Source: Pseudoalteromonas tunicata
GTDB taxonomy: Bacteria; Pseudomonadota; Gammaproteobacteria; Enterobacterales; Alteromonadaceae
DNA: 35,000 bases
NCBI RefSeq assembly: GCF_002310815.1
Contig: NZ_CP011032.1
Location: 1-35,000 of the forward strand
Direction: 5' to 3'
Below the pieces are notes generated by a model. It was not told the DNA's origin. It searched no databases and saw only the letters and a list, made by a program, of their open reading frames with translations. Both the position numbers and the translations under genes were made by a program. Position 1 is the stretch's first letter, and the number at the start of each line of letters is the position of its first letter. Shown here piece after piece: positions 24,055 to 34,905 of the stretch.

Positions 24055-25344
24055 TTATGGTCGCTTGGTGATTTTTGCGTAATAAAAACCATCGGTAAGT
24101 TCCGGTAAAAACTGCCAGCCTGGTTGTTCGTGCGTGTCTAAATCATGCAAAGGCTGATGGATTGCATCATCTGTGCGTGCTAAAAACGCTTTTACCTGAT
24201 CTTTATTTTCTTGAGGTAAAACCGAGCAAGTTGCATAAACGAGTGTGCCACCCGCTTTAAGTAACGGCCAAATTTTATCTAAAATACTGCTTTGTAATAA
24301 CGCAAGTTGCTCAATATCGGCAGCTCTGCGTAGCCATTTGATATCGGGGTGTCTGCGAATTACACCTGTTGCTGAACATGGTACATCGAGCAAGATTTTA
24401 TCAAATGTTTCTTTATCCCACCAAGTATCTGGATTGGCCGCATCGGCGCAAAGTAATTGCGCTTGTAGTCCAATACGCGATAAGTTTTCTTGGACGCGAG
24501 CTAGGCGTGTTTCATCACAATCAAGCGCTGTAACTGCCAGATTGTCGGCCAATTCTAGGATGTGACAGGTTTTGCCACCAGGTGCTGCACAGGCGTCTAA
24601 AATGCGCTCTCCTGCTTGGGGGGCCATCAAACGAGCCGCAATTTGCGCGGCACCATCTTGCACCGAACACGCACCTTCAGCAAAACCAGGTAGGCTAAAA
24701 ACATCACAAGGCTTCTCAAGAAGTACGGCATCACAAAAACCATCTACTTTACGGGCCACAATATTAGCCTCGGTTAATAATGCCAAGTATTGATCTGTGC
24801 TGTATTGGCTTTGATTAATGCGCAACCACATAGGTGCTTGTTGTTGATTAGCAGCTAAAATAGTTTGCCACTTTTCGGGATATGCCTCTTGAACTGCTTT
24901 GATAAACCAACCTGGATGATTATATAAACACACTTCAACTTGGTTTGCTGCTGCTTCAAGCTCTGCTTGCTGACGCTGAAAGTTACGCAGCACCGCGTTA
25001 ACTAATCCTTTTAAGCCCGGCGCTTGAAGAGCTTGTAAGGCGTTAACGGTTTCAGCTACCGCAGCATGGGCTGGGGTACGCATGTGCTGAAGTTGGTAAA
25101 TACCAACATACACTAAAAACTGGAAAACTCGCTGTTTTCCCTTAAGTGGCTTAGTCAATAAAGTGCGACAGTAATGCTCTAAGCTAGGTAGCTGCCTGAG
25201 CACGCCATAACAAAGTTGTTGTAACAACGCTTTTTCTTTAACTGCAACCTTGGCAGCAGCAGCTGGCAATACTTGGTTCAGAGATAAACCTTGATCAACT
25301 ACTTGGTACAGTGTTTCAGCTGCTAGTGCGCGAACATTATTCAT
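24055..25344 (-). CDS. rsmB: 16S rRNA (cytosine 967-C5)-methyltransferase RsmB
   Basis: RsmB (Fmu/Sun) methylates C967 of 16S rRNA using S-adenosylmethionine. With the start at 25344 the protein has 429 residues, the same as E. coli. An N-terminal NusB-like RNA-binding domain (about 1-140) is followed by the Rossmann methyltransferase with [33 protein letters not shown] and [17 protein letters not shown]; the two conserved Cys residues in PCSATG and TCSVLP are the catalytic pair of the m5C family. The open frame extends 16 codons further, but [13 protein letters not shown] is the proper start; its ATG overlaps the fmt stop (ATGAATAA), with GCAGG upstream, so translation is coupled. Confidence 0.96.
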   Translation of the reverse strand: MNNVRALAAETLYQVVDQGLSLNQVLPAAAAKVAVKEKALLQQLCYGVLRQLPSLEHYCRTLLTKPLKGKQRVFQFLVYVGIYQLQHMRTPAHAAVAETVNALQALQAPGLKGLVNAVLRNFQRQQAELEAAANQVEVCLYNHPGWFIKAVQEAYPEKWQTILAANQQQAPMWLRINQSQYSTDQYLALLTEANIVARKVDGFCDAVLLEKPCDVFSLPGFAEGACSVQDGAAQIAARLMAPQAGERILDACAAPGGKTCHILELADNLAVTALDCDETRLARVQENLSRIGLQAQLLCADAANPDTWWDKETFDKILLDVPCSATGVIRRHPDIKWLRRAADIEQLALLQSSILDKIWPLLKAGGTLVYATCSVLPQENKDQVKAFLARTDDAIHQPLHDLDTHEQPGWQFLPELTDGFYYAKITKRP

Positions 25345-26290
25345 TAATAAAACCTGCTTTACTACCAACAGTGACCCAATCGGCTCGACCATTTAAAAAG
25401 TCTTGTGCAGACATCGGTTTTTTACCTTCAGGTTGGAGTTGCGTTATCTTAAGGGCGTGCTGTGCTGTTGCGATGATAATGCCATTTTTATCGGCTTGCA
25501 AAATTGTGCCTGCTTGACCTTGTTGATTGACGATTTCAGCTTGCCAAATTTTAACCGTATGGCCGGAAAATTCAGTAAAGCAAATTGGCCAAGGATTGAA
25601 AGAGCGAACATTACGTTCAATTTGGTCAGCAGCCATCGTCCAATCGATATTTGCTTCTTCTTTAGAAAGTTTTTTAGCGTAATTGGCTTGTTCATCATCT
25701 TGTTTAGTCGCAATGGCTTGTCCATTAGCAATATCGGCAACGGTTGCTATCATTGCTTGTGGTCCAAGTTGAGCAAGTTTGTCGTACAGGCTGGTGCTGG
25801 TTTCATCTTTTGCGATTGGGCAAGTGACAATAGAGAGCATATCACCAGTATCCAAACCGACATCCATTTGCATTATGGTCACACCTGATTCTTCATCACC
25901 AGCCCAAATTGCACGTTGAATGGGTGCAGCCCCACGCCAGCGCGGTAAAATAGAGCCATGAACATTAATGCAACCAAATTTAGGCGTATCAAGAATGGCT
26001 TTTGGAAGTAATAAGCCATAAGCGACAACAACCATTAGGTCAGCATTTAATTCAGCCAGTTCTTGTTGTACTTCGGTACTTTTTAAACTGGACGGTTGTA
26101 ATACCTGAATGTCATGAGCTACCGCTAGCTCCTTCACTTCACAGGCTTTGAGTTTTTTGCCTCGACCTGCTGGGCGATCGGGTGGGCAATAAACGGCAAC
26201 AATTTCATGTTCGGAATCGATTAATGCTTGCAGATGGCGGGCGGCAAAATCTGGGGTGCCCGCAAAAATAATACGTAATGCTTGTGTCAC
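25337..26290 (-). CDS. fmt: Methionyl-tRNA formyltransferase
   Basis: Fmt transfers a formyl group from 10-formyltetrahydrofolate to initiator Met-tRNA, enabling bacterial translation initiation. The protein starts with [17 protein letters not shown] and has the conserved RPAGRGKKL loop, the catalytic-site motif [18 protein letters not shown] (Asn, His), and [13 protein letters not shown], followed by the C-terminal OB-like domain ([11 protein letters not shown]). Two GTG starts are possible, 26302 (321 residues) and 26290 (317); the second places MTQ before ALRIIF much as in E. coli, and neither has a good ribosome site. def lies just upstream and rsmB overlaps its end by eight bases: a def-fmt-rsmB operon as in E. 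coli. Confidence 0.96.
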   Translation of the reverse strand: MTQALRIIFAGTPDFAARHLQALIDSEHEIVAVYCPPDRPAGRGKKLKACEVKELAVAHDIQVLQPSSLKSTEVQQELAELNADLMVVVAYGLLLPKAILDTPKFGCINVHGSILPRWRGAAPIQRAIWAGDEESGVTIMQMDVGLDTGDMLSIVTCPIAKDETSTSLYDKLAQLGPQAMIATVADIANGQAIATKQDDEQANYAKKLSKEEANIDWTMAADQIERNVRSFNPWPICFTEFSGHTVKIWQAEIVNQQGQAGTILQADKNGIIIATAQHALKITQLQPEGKKPMSAQDFLNGRADWVTVGSKAGFINE

Positions 26291-26319
26291 TCGAATATTC
26301 ACTTTTTAGTTGGTGAGGC

Positions 26320-26823
26320 TTATTTAGCCATTTTGGCTTCTTTCTCTAATTTTTTGCGGATGCGGTCACGCTTTAGAGGTGATAAGTAATCAACAAACAG
26401 TTTACCTTGTAGGTGGTCAAGCTCATGCTGAATACATATTGCCAATAGACCATCTGCATCTAATGAAAACTCTTGACCGTCAAGATTGAGCGCTTTAACG
26501 GTAACAGTTTCGGCTCTATCAACTTTGGCATAAGAGTTTGGCACCGATAGACAACCTTCTTCACTGATCGTAGAGCCATCTTTTTTAGTGATTTCTGGGT
26601 TAATCAGTACAAGTTGATCTGATTTATCTTCAGTGACATCAATAACGACTATGCGTAGGTGAATGTTAGCTTGTGTGGCTGCTAAACCGATGCCACTTTC
26701 TTCATACATAGTATCAAACATATCAGCTACAATCTTTTTAATAGAATCATCTACTTGTGTAACTGGTTTTGCTATTGTGCGCAGTCGTTCATCAGGAAAG
26801 CGTAAAACTTCTAAAAAAGCCAT
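26320..26823 (-). CDS. def: Peptide deformylase
   Basis: Def removes the formyl group from nascent protein N-termini, the counterpart of Fmt. The 167-residue protein has the three family motifs: GIGLAATQ (motif I), EGCLSVP with the metal-binding Cys (motif II), and QHELDHLQG with the HExxH metal site (motif III). The first gene of a leftward operon, it precedes fmt by about 30 bases. AAAGG lies five to six bases before its ATG. The promoter should be in the 121-base gap shared with the divergent LysM gene; I see no clear consensus there. Confidence 0.97.
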   Translation of the reverse strand: MAFLEVLRFPDERLRTIAKPVTQVDDSIKKIVADMFDTMYEESGIGLAATQANIHLRIVVIDVTEDKSDQLVLINPEITKKDGSTISEEGCLSVPNSYAKVDRAETVTVKALNLDGQEFSLDADGLLAICIQHELDHLQGKLFVDYLSPLKRDRIRKKLEKEAKMAK

Positions 26824-26944
26824 ATTTACCTTTTAATGTTATGTGTATAGTGCAAGTTTGTGTTATGTTTTTATTTTAGCCATTACTGGTCACCTTTTAC
26901 AGGTTTAGATTAAGAATAATAAAAAACAGCTCAAGGAAGCTAGC

Positions 26945-28066
26945 ATGATTAAAAAGCTTACAGCTACGGTTTTTGCATTGGCAATGGCGTTTCCAGCTAT
27001 CGCAGATGTATTAACTATTAAAAAAGATGCCCCACAACAATACGTTGTAAAAAAAGGTGACACCCTCTGGGATATTTCGGAGATCTATCTTGAGCAACCT
27101 TGGTTATGGCCAAAGTTATGGCGCATGAATCCTCAAATAGATAACCCGCATTTAATTTACCCAGGCGATATGCTGACGTTAGTATATGACGCTGATGGTC
27201 AACCTATGTTGGTGATGAATCAAAAATATAAAAAATTATCCCCCAATGTGAGAAAAACCCTCAAAAAGGCCGATGCAATACCAACTGTGCCACTTGAGTT
27301 TTTGCGTCCATATTTAACATATGAACAAGCACTTGATGAAGAAGTCATTGCAACAAAACCATATGTTTTAGGTGCCAACCAAGCTGTAAAAAATCAAATA
27401 TCTGACCAAATTCTTTATGTCAAAGGTGATTTGGAGCGTAGTCAATTTTACGGTATTTATCGTAAAGGTGATGCTTATATCGATCCTGAATCTGAAACTG
27501 TATTAGCGCATAAAGCTAAGTTAGTTGGAACTGCGCGTGCGTTTCGTAGTGGCGATGTTCATAAAGGGGAGCCTGCTTCTGTTCGTGTACAGAATGTAAA
27601 ACAGGAAATCAAAGCGGGTGATTTTTTAATGCCAGCGATGGAAGGGCAATCTTTACCTGCATTTTTTAGTTTAACTCGTCCAGAAGCGGGGATTAAAGGA
27701 AGCATTATTGCTGCCACTAATGATTTTCGTGAATTTAGCCAGTACGACATAGTTATATTAAATCGTGGTACCGCTGACCAACTAAAACCTGGTCATATAC
27801 TGGATATTCGCCGCGCTTCTCCTAAAGTTATAGATGGAAAGAATGGTCCAACATATTTAGAAGATACCTCTCGATATGAAAAGGTTGCTGCTAGTATCGA
27901 AGGGTTATTTGGTGAATCGAACCAAGACCAAAAGCTTTGGGTTACACCTTCAGAGAAAGTAGGCGAGTTGATGGTGTTTAAAGTTTACAACAATCTGAGC
28001 TACGCCATTATCATGGAAACATTGATGCCAATTCGTTTAGGGGATACGGTAAATGTAGACCTTTAA
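26945..28066 (+). CDS. LysM-domain exported protein
   Basis: A 373-residue protein with an N-terminal signal peptide (cleavage probable after AIA at about residue 20) and a LysM domain at about 31-82 (YVVKKGDTLWDISEIYL, ending IYPGDMLTLVY), which binds peptidoglycan. The remaining 290 residues have no motif I can name, apart from a beta-rich pattern with several GD turns such as KGDAYID and KAGDFL. LysM proteins of this length next to dprA are frequent in gammaproteobacteria, but the function is not established as far as I know. AAGGA lies eight bases before the ATG. It is divergent from def and ends 23 bases before dprA, so it probably leads the dprA-smg transcript. Confidence 0.9.
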   Translation: MIKKLTATVFALAMAFPAIADVLTIKKDAPQQYVVKKGDTLWDISEIYLEQPWLWPKLWRMNPQIDNPHLIYPGDMLTLVYDADGQPMLVMNQKYKKLSPNVRKTLKKADAIPTVPLEFLRPYLTYEQALDEEVIATKPYVLGANQAVKNQISDQILYVKGDLERSQFYGIYRKGDAYIDPESETVLAHKAKLVGTARAFRSGDVHKGEPASVRVQNVKQEIKAGDFLMPAMEGQSLPAFFSLTRPEAGIKGSIIAATNDFREFSQYDIVILNRGTADQLKPGHILDIRRASPKVIDGKNGPTYLEDTSRYEKVAASIEGLFGESNQDQKLWVTPSEKVGELMVFKVYNNLSYAIIMETLMPIRLGDTVNVDL

Positions 28067-28089
28067 TTCGAATGCTCTAAGGAGGGAGC

Positions 28090-29181
28090 ATGCTAGAAAC
28101 TGAAAAAAACGAGCTGCGTATTTGGCTCGTTTTTTATTTATGTAAAGGTTTGGGAGTCCAAACCTTACTTAAACTAAAACAACATATTGAGCTAGATCAG
28201 TTGCTTCTCTTATCTGAGATGCAGTTGCAGCAATTAGGCTTGAAGCCTGACATTATTAATCAAATACTTCACCCAGATTATAGTTACATTAACAAACTTG
28301 AAAATTACCTCATTGAACAAAAAATTTTTGCCATCTGCTATGACCATCCTGCTTATCCTCCGTTATTAAAAGAAATTGTCTCTGCTCCACTTATTTTATT
28401 TTGTCGCGGTGATATCTCCTTGTTGCAGGCACCACAATTGGCGATTGTTGGTAGCCGTAGTGCAACAGCAAATGGTTGTCATATTGCTAGCGAGTTCGCT
28501 TATCAATTGAATGAACAAGGAGTTACGGTTACTTCTGGCCTAGCTGGTGGAATTGATGCTGCTGCACATAAAGGCTCTTTAGCTGCAAGCGGTAAAACAA
28601 TCGCAGTACTCGGTACTGGGGTTGATGTTATTTATCCTAAACGAAATAAACTACTCGCCATGCAGATAATTGAGCGAGGTCTACTTGTAAGTGAGTTTTT
28701 GCCAGGTACAAAAGCACATGCGGCAAATTTTCCTCGTCGTAACCGCATTATCTCTGGATTAAGTTATGGCACTGTTGTGGTTGAAGCTGAGCTTAAAAGT
28801 GGCTCCTTAATTACTGCTCGCTATGCTTTAGAGCAAAACAGAGAGGTATTTGCTGTTCCAGGTTCAGTTTTAAATGAGCTCTCTCATGGCTGCCATTTTC
28901 TAATTAAACAAGGGGCTAAACTTACCGAGAATGTCGATGATATTTTTGAGGAGTTAGGTCTTTTTGTAAAAAACGGTCTATATAGTAAAGACGAGGTACT
29001 AAATTGTGATGATGAAGAACCTCTTTTAGCTGAGTTGGGGTATGACGTGATGACGGTTGATGAATTATCAAATAAAACAAATATCCCAATTGAGCAACTT
29101 TTAACCCGTCTTTTAGACCTTGAACTGTCCAACCACGTAGAGCGGGTTTTGGGTGGTTATGTAAAATTGAGGAGATATTAA
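28090..29181 (+). CDS. dprA: DNA processing protein DprA (Smf)
   Basis: DprA binds incoming single-stranded DNA during natural transformation and loads RecA; it also exists in species not known to be transformable. The 363-residue protein has an N-terminal helical region (about 1-100), then the Rossmann-like domain with [60 protein letters not shown] and [16 protein letters not shown], all typical. The C-terminal segment of about 60 residues is a winged-helix-like DprA tail ([18 protein letters not shown]). AGGAGGG sits ideally before the ATG at 28090. smg starts one base after the stop. Confidence 0.96.
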   Translation: MLETEKNELRIWLVFYLCKGLGVQTLLKLKQHIELDQLLLLSEMQLQQLGLKPDIINQILHPDYSYINKLENYLIEQKIFAICYDHPAYPPLLKEIVSAPLILFCRGDISLLQAPQLAIVGSRSATANGCHIASEFAYQLNEQGVTVTSGLAGGIDAAAHKGSLAASGKTIAVLGTGVDVIYPKRNKLLAMQIIERGLLVSEFLPGTKAHAANFPRRNRIISGLSYGTVVVEAELKSGSLITARYALEQNREVFAVPGSVLNELSHGCHFLIKQGAKLTENVDDIFEELGLFVKNGLYSKDEVLNCDDEEPLLAELGYDVMTVDELSNKTNIPIEQLLTRLLDLELSNHVERVLGGYVKLRRY

Positions 29182-29182
29182 A

Positions 29183-29656
29183 ATGTTCGATATCCTCATG
29201 TATTTATTTGAGAATTATATTCACAGCGAATCGGAAATTTATGTCGAGCAAAGTGAGTTAACCGATGAGCTTTTAAGGGCGGGTTTTAATCGCAGTGAAA
29301 TCTATAAAGCGCTTGATTGGTTAGAGCAGCTTGCTGAGCTGCAACACTGTGATGAACTTCCTTATTTAAATAACAAACCAGCTCAATCTGTCCGAGTTTA
29401 TACTGAATCTGAATGTAGTAAGTTAGATGTTACATGTCGTGGTTTTTTACTCTTTTTAGAGCAAATTAGTGTTATTGACGGTGAAACCAGAGAAATGGTC
29501 ATAGACAGATTACTCGATCTGGATAAAGTATTTATCGGTTTAGATGATTTAAAATGGGTTGTTTTAATGGTGCTATTTAATGTCCCCGGTAAAGAGCAAG
29601 CTTATGCACAAATGGAAGACCTATTGTTTGATGAGCCATCGGGTTTATTACATTAA
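29183..29656 (+). CDS. smg: Smg family protein (DUF494)
   Basis: Smg is a small conserved gammaproteobacterial protein of unknown function, nearly always next to dprA. It has 157 residues, the same as in E. coli, and matches it throughout: [71 protein letters not shown] and the LLH ending. The ATG follows the dprA stop by one base and the GAGGAG ribosome site lies inside dprA, so it is translationally coupled. A long hairpin follows. Confidence 0.95.
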   Translation: MFDILMYLFENYIHSESEIYVEQSELTDELLRAGFNRSEIYKALDWLEQLAELQHCDELPYLNNKPAQSVRVYTESECSKLDVTCRGFLLFLEQISVIDGETREMVIDRLLDLDKVFIGLDDLKWVVLMVLFNVPGKEQAYAQMEDLLFDEPSGLLH

Positions 29657-29677
29657 GTAACGACTTTGTGAGTTTTT

Positions 29678-29709
29678 ATAAAATAGGGGCATTTTTGCCC
29701 CTATTTTAT
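29678..29709. terminator. Long perfect hairpin after smg
   Basis: Thirteen bases (29678-29690, ATAAAATAGGGGC) pair without mismatch with 29697-29709, around the loop ATTTTT. The T-rich right arm (CTATTTTAT) acts as the U tract. It separates the dprA-smg operon from yrdD-tsaC-hemF. Confidence 0.85.
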
Positions 29710-29778
29710 AGGGTTTTACTTGACCCAACTATTTACTGCATTATATTGACCGCAAATTGAACGAGTACAGGCAACTTG

Positions 29779-30345
29779 ATGAGTAAAATCGATCATGCTC
29801 TTTTTTCAGCACATGAACATGCTTTAGAAAAAGAATATGAAATCTGCCCTCTTTGTGGTTCAGAGTTGGTGATCCGCCACAGTAAAACAGGTCCATTTAT
29901 TGGTTGTGCGAGCTATCCTAGTTGTGAATTTTCAAAGCCGTTAGTTGAGCATGAGGTTGAATCACTCAAGGTGCTCGCAGATACTGCCTGCCCAGAATGT
30001 AGTCGACCTTTAGAAGTGAAAAATGGTCGTTACGGGATGTTTATTGGTTGTACGGGCTTTCCTGAGTGTCATTATATCGTTCATGAAGAGGCGGAAGCTC
30101 AACTGGCTCTTCCTACTTGCCCTAAATGTCAAAAAGCGCATCTTGTCAAACGTAGCAATAAATCAGGAAAGAGCTTTTATTCCTGTGATGCTTACCCAAC
30201 GTGCAAATACATAGTAAATTTTTTACCAGTTGATGAGTCATGCCCATCTTGTGGTTGGGCTATTATGCTTGAAAAAAATATGGCAAGTGGAAAAGTACAT
30301 CTTTGCCCTCAAAAGGCTTGTAGTTTTAAACAGAAAATTTCTTAG
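29779..30345 (+). CDS. yrdD: Topoisomerase-type zinc-ribbon protein YrdD
   Basis: A 188-residue protein made almost entirely of zinc ribbons of the topoisomerase I C-terminal type. Four cysteine modules are visible: CPLCG/CASYPSC, CPECS/CTGFPEC, CPKCQ/CDAYPTC and CPSCG/CPQKAC, the first three with the typical GxFIGCxxYPxC-like second half. It aligns with E. coli YrdD, which occupies the same position between smg and tsaC. There is no catalytic domain, so it probably binds single-stranded DNA or RNA; its role is unknown. A TTG directly before the ATG at 29779 is in frame but unlikely. tsaC begins 14 bases after the stop. Confidence 0.93.
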   Translation: MSKIDHALFSAHEHALEKEYEICPLCGSELVIRHSKTGPFIGCASYPSCEFSKPLVEHEVESLKVLADTACPECSRPLEVKNGRYGMFIGCTGFPECHYIVHEEAEAQLALPTCPKCQKAHLVKRSNKSGKSFYSCDAYPTCKYIVNFLPVDESCPSCGWAIMLEKNMASGKVHLCPQKACSFKQKIS

Positions 30346-30359
30346 AACTGGAGTGATTA

Positions 30360-30923
30360 GTGTCAGTACATGATGAGCTAACTCAATGCCTTAATAAACT
30401 CGAGCAAGGTGGCGTTATTTGTTATCCGACTGAGGCCGTTTACGGTTTAGGGTGCGATCCTGATAACGAAAGTGCAGTGATGGCATTACTGGCAATTAAA
30501 CAGCGCCCAGTTGAAAAGGGCCTGATTTTAATTGCTGATAATTATGCTCAGTTGCTACCTTATGTTGATGATGCAAAAATTCCGATGGACAAGCGCGCTG
30601 AAATTTTTTCTGCTTGGCCAGGTGCTGTCACTTGGATCATGCCCGCAAAATCAACCACACCAAAATGGCTCACCGGCAAATTTGATACTATTGCCGTACG
30701 TGTAACCAATCATTCAGTAGTGAAGCAACTTTGTCAGCAATTTAACAAACCGCTGGTTTCAACCAGCGCTAATTTAACCGGCCAAGCACCGGTTAGGTCG
30801 TTAGATGAAGCAAAAGCGATGTTTACAAATAATGTTGCGTATTATGTTGCTGGCCAATTAGGTGGGAATACAAAACCAAGCCAAATTAAAGATGCTCGAA
30901 CAGGGCAATTATTTAGAGACTAA
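30360..30923 (+). CDS. tsaC: L-threonylcarbamoyladenylate synthase TsaC
   Basis: TsaC (YrdC) makes threonylcarbamoyl-AMP from threonine, bicarbonate and ATP, the first step of t6A modification at position 37 of ANN-decoding tRNAs. The 187-residue protein has the family motifs GGVICYPTEAVYGLGCDP, KQRPVEKGLILIA, WPGAVTWIMPA and KPLVSTSANLTGQ, and the length of E. coli TsaC (190). It uses a GTG start with TGGAG seven to eight bases upstream. It lies 14 bases after yrdD and three bases before hemF, so the three form one transcription unit. In E. coli aroE follows directly; here hemF and two leftward genes intervene. Confidence 0.97.
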   Translation: MSVHDELTQCLNKLEQGGVICYPTEAVYGLGCDPDNESAVMALLAIKQRPVEKGLILIADNYAQLLPYVDDAKIPMDKRAEIFSAWPGAVTWIMPAKSTTPKWLTGKFDTIAVRVTNHSVVKQLCQQFNKPLVSTSANLTGQAPVRSLDEAKAMFTNNVAYYVAGQLGGNTKPSQIKDARTGQLFRD

Positions 30924-31838
<915 letters not shown>

Positions 31839-31862
31839 TCGGTTATTTGTTTGTGGTTCAAG

Positions 31863-31892
31863 GAGGTTTAAAACACGAATGTTTTGAACCTC
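31863..31892. terminator. Hairpin between hemF and the chemoreceptor gene
   Basis: GAGGTTTAAAACA (31863-31875) pairs with TGTTTTGAACCTC (31880-31892) with one T-G wobble, loop CGAA. There is no external T run, so it may be a processing hairpin or weak bidirectional terminator for the two convergent genes. Confidence 0.6.
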
Positions 31893-31898
31893 GCTTCG

Positions 31899-33503
31899 TT
31901 AAAGTTTAAAGTTTCTTACCTGTTGATCTAGTTCACGGGCCAGCACTAATAGCTGCTCACTGACCTCTTTACTATCACATGCATCTTCTAAAGAACGTTC
32001 AGCGTTATCTCTAATTGCAATAACACTTTGGTTAATTTCCTCAGCGGCCAGATTTTGTTGCTCAGTAGCATCGGCGATTTGTACATTGAGTTGGTTAATC
32101 TCGTGCATCTGATTCGAAATAGTTTTAAGTGCATGTGCCACATCCTTAACCTGCATCGCGCGCTGATCTGCTTCTTGGCATGAGTTATTCATTGTTACTA
32201 CAGTTTGCTCAGCTTCTTGCTGGAGTTTTTCTATAGTGCGCTTAATTTCATCGGTTGATACCCGGGTGCGAGTTGCAAGTGTGCGTACCTCATCAGCGAC
32301 CACTGCAAATCCACGGCCAGCAGAGCCAGCTCTTGCAGCTTCAATGGCGGCATTTAGCGCCAGTAAATTCGTTTGCTCAGCAATACTGCTAATTACTTCA
32401 AGTACTTTACCAACTTCAAATGTTTGGTTTTGTAATTGACTTACCTGCTGCGCTGCTTGGCGTACATCAAAAGCAAGTTGATTAATGCTAGTTTCGGTTT
32501 GCTCTGCAATCACCATGCTTTGCTCGGCCATCAAATTACTTGCATCTGATTTCTCAGATGCAAAGTGGGTGGTATTTTTAACTTCGCTAGAAGAGCATTC
32601 AAGTTCATTGATGGCAGCGGCGACAGAGTCTGTTCCTTGTTTTTGTTCTAATATTGCTTGCTCTGTTGTATCTGCTGCAGCAAAAATTTGTTCTGCGCAA
32701 TGGATTAATACTTTTGATGAGTCAGATACTTGTGCGATGTTGGATTTAAAACTCGTCATCATAATATTGAAATTATCTGCGAGCCTGCCTAACTCATCTT
32801 GAGTTTTGTCATCGATTGTCAGGCTTAAATCTTTGTTTTGCGCCACCAGGCGCATGGTATTTCCTAAGTGTTTTAGGCGGTTAATAAAAATTCGTTTAAA
32901 TAAAATACCTAAAATAACAAAAGCACTAATAAAAATGGCGCTGAGCATTGCGCTACTTATTAAGGTGTTTTTTTGAATAGCTTGGTCGACTTCGGCAAGA
33001 GAATAGCTAATTTTAACGGCTCCAAGAACATCCCCTTCTTGTGCTTGATGACAACCTAGGCAGTTAGTGCCTTTATAATTACTACTAGCAATGAGAGGTT
33101 TTAGGTAAGTGAGTACACTTTGATTATTCATTTGCTCAAGGATCAGCTGCTCTTTCCCCCCAAGAGCTTCTTTTTCTGGTGGAGTGTCTGCCTGCTCGCC
33201 GGTTTTTCCTGCTCCATAAAGCTTTTTAACTTGTTCGCCTCGAATGATATCGGCGTTTTCAATGTTGGGGTGGTTATTAATTTTATCAGTTAAAATACTG
33301 CGATTGCTCATGGTGCCAGTGAGCATTAGGGTATTAATTGAATCAAAATAATTATCGGCTAAAAGCTTTATGTTTGATTCAATAGTCTGTTGCGCCAAAT
33401 GCTGTTGCTGCTGGCTGCCATTAATAATGCTCGCAATGAGCACTAGAAAGCCCGTTACGGCAAGTAAGGCATAAATTTTATATTGAATTGAAATGGCACG
33501 CAT
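31899..33503 (-). CDS. Methyl-accepting chemotaxis protein with periplasmic c-type haem motif
   Basis: A 534-residue chemoreceptor. A first membrane helix (about 9-28) leads to a periplasmic domain (about 29-180), a second helix (about 181-203), a HAMP domain (about 204-258), and the cytoplasmic signalling domain with the conserved hairpin tip [18 protein letters not shown], then [20 protein letters not shown]. The periplasmic domain contains [14 protein letters not shown] at 148-152 (33048-33062) is the CxxCH signature for covalent haem c, fitting the periplasmic location where the cytochrome c maturation system acts. Such receptors are thought to sense redox state, oxygen or nitric oxide. 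There is no C-terminal CheR-tethering pentapeptide. AGAGG lies nine bases before the ATG. It is downstream of, and in the same direction as, a truncated globin gene. Confidence 0.93.
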   Translation of the reverse strand: MRAISIQYKIYALLAVTGFLVLIASIINGSQQQQHLAQQTIESNIKLLADNYFDSINTLMLTGTMSNRSILTDKINNHPNIENADIIRGEQVKKLYGAGKTGEQADTPPEKEALGGKEQLILEQMNNQSVLTYLKPLIASSNYKGTNCLGCHQAQEGDVLGAVKISYSLAEVDQAIQKNTLISSAMLSAIFISAFVILGILFKRIFINRLKHLGNTMRLVAQNKDLSLTIDDKTQDELGRLADNFNIMMTSFKSNIAQVSDSSKVLIHCAEQIFAAADTTEQAILEQKQGTDSVAAAINELECSSSEVKNTTHFASEKSDASNLMAEQSMVIAEQTETSINQLAFDVRQAAQQVSQLQNQTFEVGKVLEVISSIAEQTNLLALNAAIEAARAGSAGRGFAVVADEVRTLATRTRVSTDEIKRTIEKLQQEAEQTVVTMNNSCQEADQRAMQVKDVAHALKTISNQMHEINQLNVQIADATEQQNLAAEEINQSVIAIRDNAERSLEDACDSKEVSEQLLVLARELDQQVRNFKL

Positions 33504-33603
33504 AAATAATAACCTCTCTTAGCACGAAAAGTTATTATCCATTTTTTTGCAGTATTGTTTTTGACCTAACGCAAAGAGCGATAACTTTAAGGTGTCTTTA
33601 CGC

Positions 33604-34050
33604 TTATTGATTAATCATGTGACTGGCTAGTTGTGCCAGTGATTGTCTCAGCCCTTCGCGTAAAAGAGGGTTATCAACTTGTTCATCAAGCGCTTTGTTC
33701 ATACAAAACATCCATTGATCACGTAAATCTTGGTCAATAGGAAAAGGCATGTGGCGTTTACGAAGCATAGGGTGGCCATGCTTTTCGACAAATAAATCCG
33801 GACCACCAAGCCAGCCCGATAAAAACTCAAAGAATACTTGGCGAATTCGGTCTAAAGGTTGGGGGTGCATATCATATAAAGGTTTAGTGTAAGCTTCTTG
33901 CGCCATAATATCGTAAAATCGATTTGCCAATGCGCGGGCACCGGCTTCGCCACCCATTAATTCATAAGGTGTTTTTTCGGGTGAAGGTGCCTCTACAGGC
34001 TTGTTTTGTGCTGGTTGTTTCGTAAATATACGTTGTATTAGTTGCTTCAT
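33604..34050 (-). CDS. Group II truncated haemoglobin (trHbO type)
   Basis: A 148-residue 2/2 globin. From the start at 34050 (MKQLIQRIFTK) there is a non-conserved N-terminal extension of about 27 residues, then the globin fold with YELMGGEAGARAL, FYDIM (B-helix Tyr46), FEFLSGWLGGP, the proximal His100 in GHPMLRKRHMPFP, and the group II Trp113 at G8 in RDQWMFCM. Group II globins bind oxygen and nitric oxide and are linked to oxidative or nitrosative stress protection; one from Pseudoalteromonas haloplanktis is well studied. The frame stays open to 34113, but the longer version would overlap aroE and add a basic segment without family similarity. Only 32 bases separate it from divergent aroE. 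The chemoreceptor gene follows after 100 bases. Confidence 0.95.
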   Translation of the reverse strand: MKQLIQRIFTKQPAQNKPVEAPSPEKTPYELMGGEAGARALANRFYDIMAQEAYTKPLYDMHPQPLDRIRQVFFEFLSGWLGGPDLFVEKHGHPMLRKRHMPFPIDQDLRDQWMFCMNKALDEQVDNPLLREGLRQSLAQLASHMINQ

Positions 34051-34082
34051 AAAATTCAATCGTTTTAAAGGTCGAGGGTTAA

Positions 34083-34904
34083 ATGGATAAGTACGCAGTT
34101 TTTGGTAATCCAATCAAACATTCAAAATCACCAGCTATACATAGTAAGTTTGCAGAGCTACTAGGTGAGCAATTGCATTATCAAGCGATTTTAGCACCGT
34201 TAGAGCATTTTGAAGCAACAGTAAATGCTTTTTTTGATGGTGGTGGCTTAGGCGCCAATGTAACCATGCCTTTTAAAGAGCAAGCTTTTGCAATGTGTCA
34301 GCAGTTAAGTGAGCGGGCTCAAGTATCGGGAGCAGTTAACACATTAAAGCGGCTAGAAAGTGGCGGCTTATATGGTGACAATACTGATGGTGCCGGGTTA
34401 GTAAGTGATTTACTCAATAATGATGTCACATTAAAAAATCAGCGCATTCTTTTAATGGGTGCTGGTGGTGCCGCACGAGGAGTTTTGTTGCCATTATTAA
34501 ATGAACAACCTCGCAAAATTACCATCGTAAATCGTACTAAAGAAAAAGCGCAAATATTGGCTGAGTTATTTAGCCAATATGGCGAAATAGATTATTGTAG
34601 TTTTGATGAGCTACCTGACTCATCTTTTGATGTGGTTATCAATTCAACCTCCTCGAGTATTGCGGGAGTACTGCCAAGTCTTACAGAAGTTCACATTGCG
34701 GACGCTAAAGCAATTTATGATATGGTTTATAGTGACAGCAGTACTGTTTTTCTAAATTGGGCGAAGCAGCATAATACAACTGCAATATTGTTAGACGGTA
34801 TAGGCATGTTAATTGGTCAAGCAGCAGAAGCTTATTATGTTTGGCGTAATGTTTATCCACCTTCAGAGCGGGTCATCGAGTTAGCAAAACAAAAGGCGGT
34901 ATAA
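34083..34904 (+). CDS. aroE: Shikimate dehydrogenase
   Basis: AroE reduces 3-dehydroshikimate to shikimate with NADPH in aromatic amino acid synthesis. The 273-residue protein (E. coli 272) has the substrate-binding [14 protein letters not shown] at the N-terminus, [12 protein letters not shown] with the catalytic Lys, [14 protein letters not shown] with the catalytic Asp, the nucleotide-binding [16 protein letters not shown], the NADP-selecting NRTKEKA, and [19 protein letters not shown] lies four bases before the ATG. Its promoter must overlap the start of the divergent globin gene. A DUF1488 gene follows after one base. Confidence 0.97.
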   Translation: MDKYAVFGNPIKHSKSPAIHSKFAELLGEQLHYQAILAPLEHFEATVNAFFDGGGLGANVTMPFKEQAFAMCQQLSERAQVSGAVNTLKRLESGGLYGDNTDGAGLVSDLLNNDVTLKNQRILLMGAGGAARGVLLPLLNEQPRKITIVNRTKEKAQILAELFSQYGEIDYCSFDELPDSSFDVVINSTSSSIAGVLPSLTEVHIADAKAIYDMVYSDSSTVFLNWAKQHNTTAILLDGIGMLIGQAAEAYYVWRNVYPPSERVIELAKQKAV

Positions 34905-34905
34905 A

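Noticed and set aside
25345..25392. Extended rsmB start at 25392
   Set aside because: The extension lies inside the 3' end of fmt; the start overlapping the fmt stop gives exactly the family length.
25403..25888. Open frame of 161 codons antisense to fmt
   Set aside because: It is fully covered by fmt, which is certain on the opposite strand, and shows no ribosome site or recognisable domain.
33582..33589. TAAAGTTA on the - strand as the -35 of a FliA (sigma-28) promoter for the chemoreceptor
   Set aside because: The expected GCCGATAA-type -10 is absent 11 bases further on.
34051..34113. N-terminally extended globin start at 34113
   Set aside because: It would overlap aroE and add a basic stretch not typical of the globin family; the ATG at 34050 gives a normal protein.
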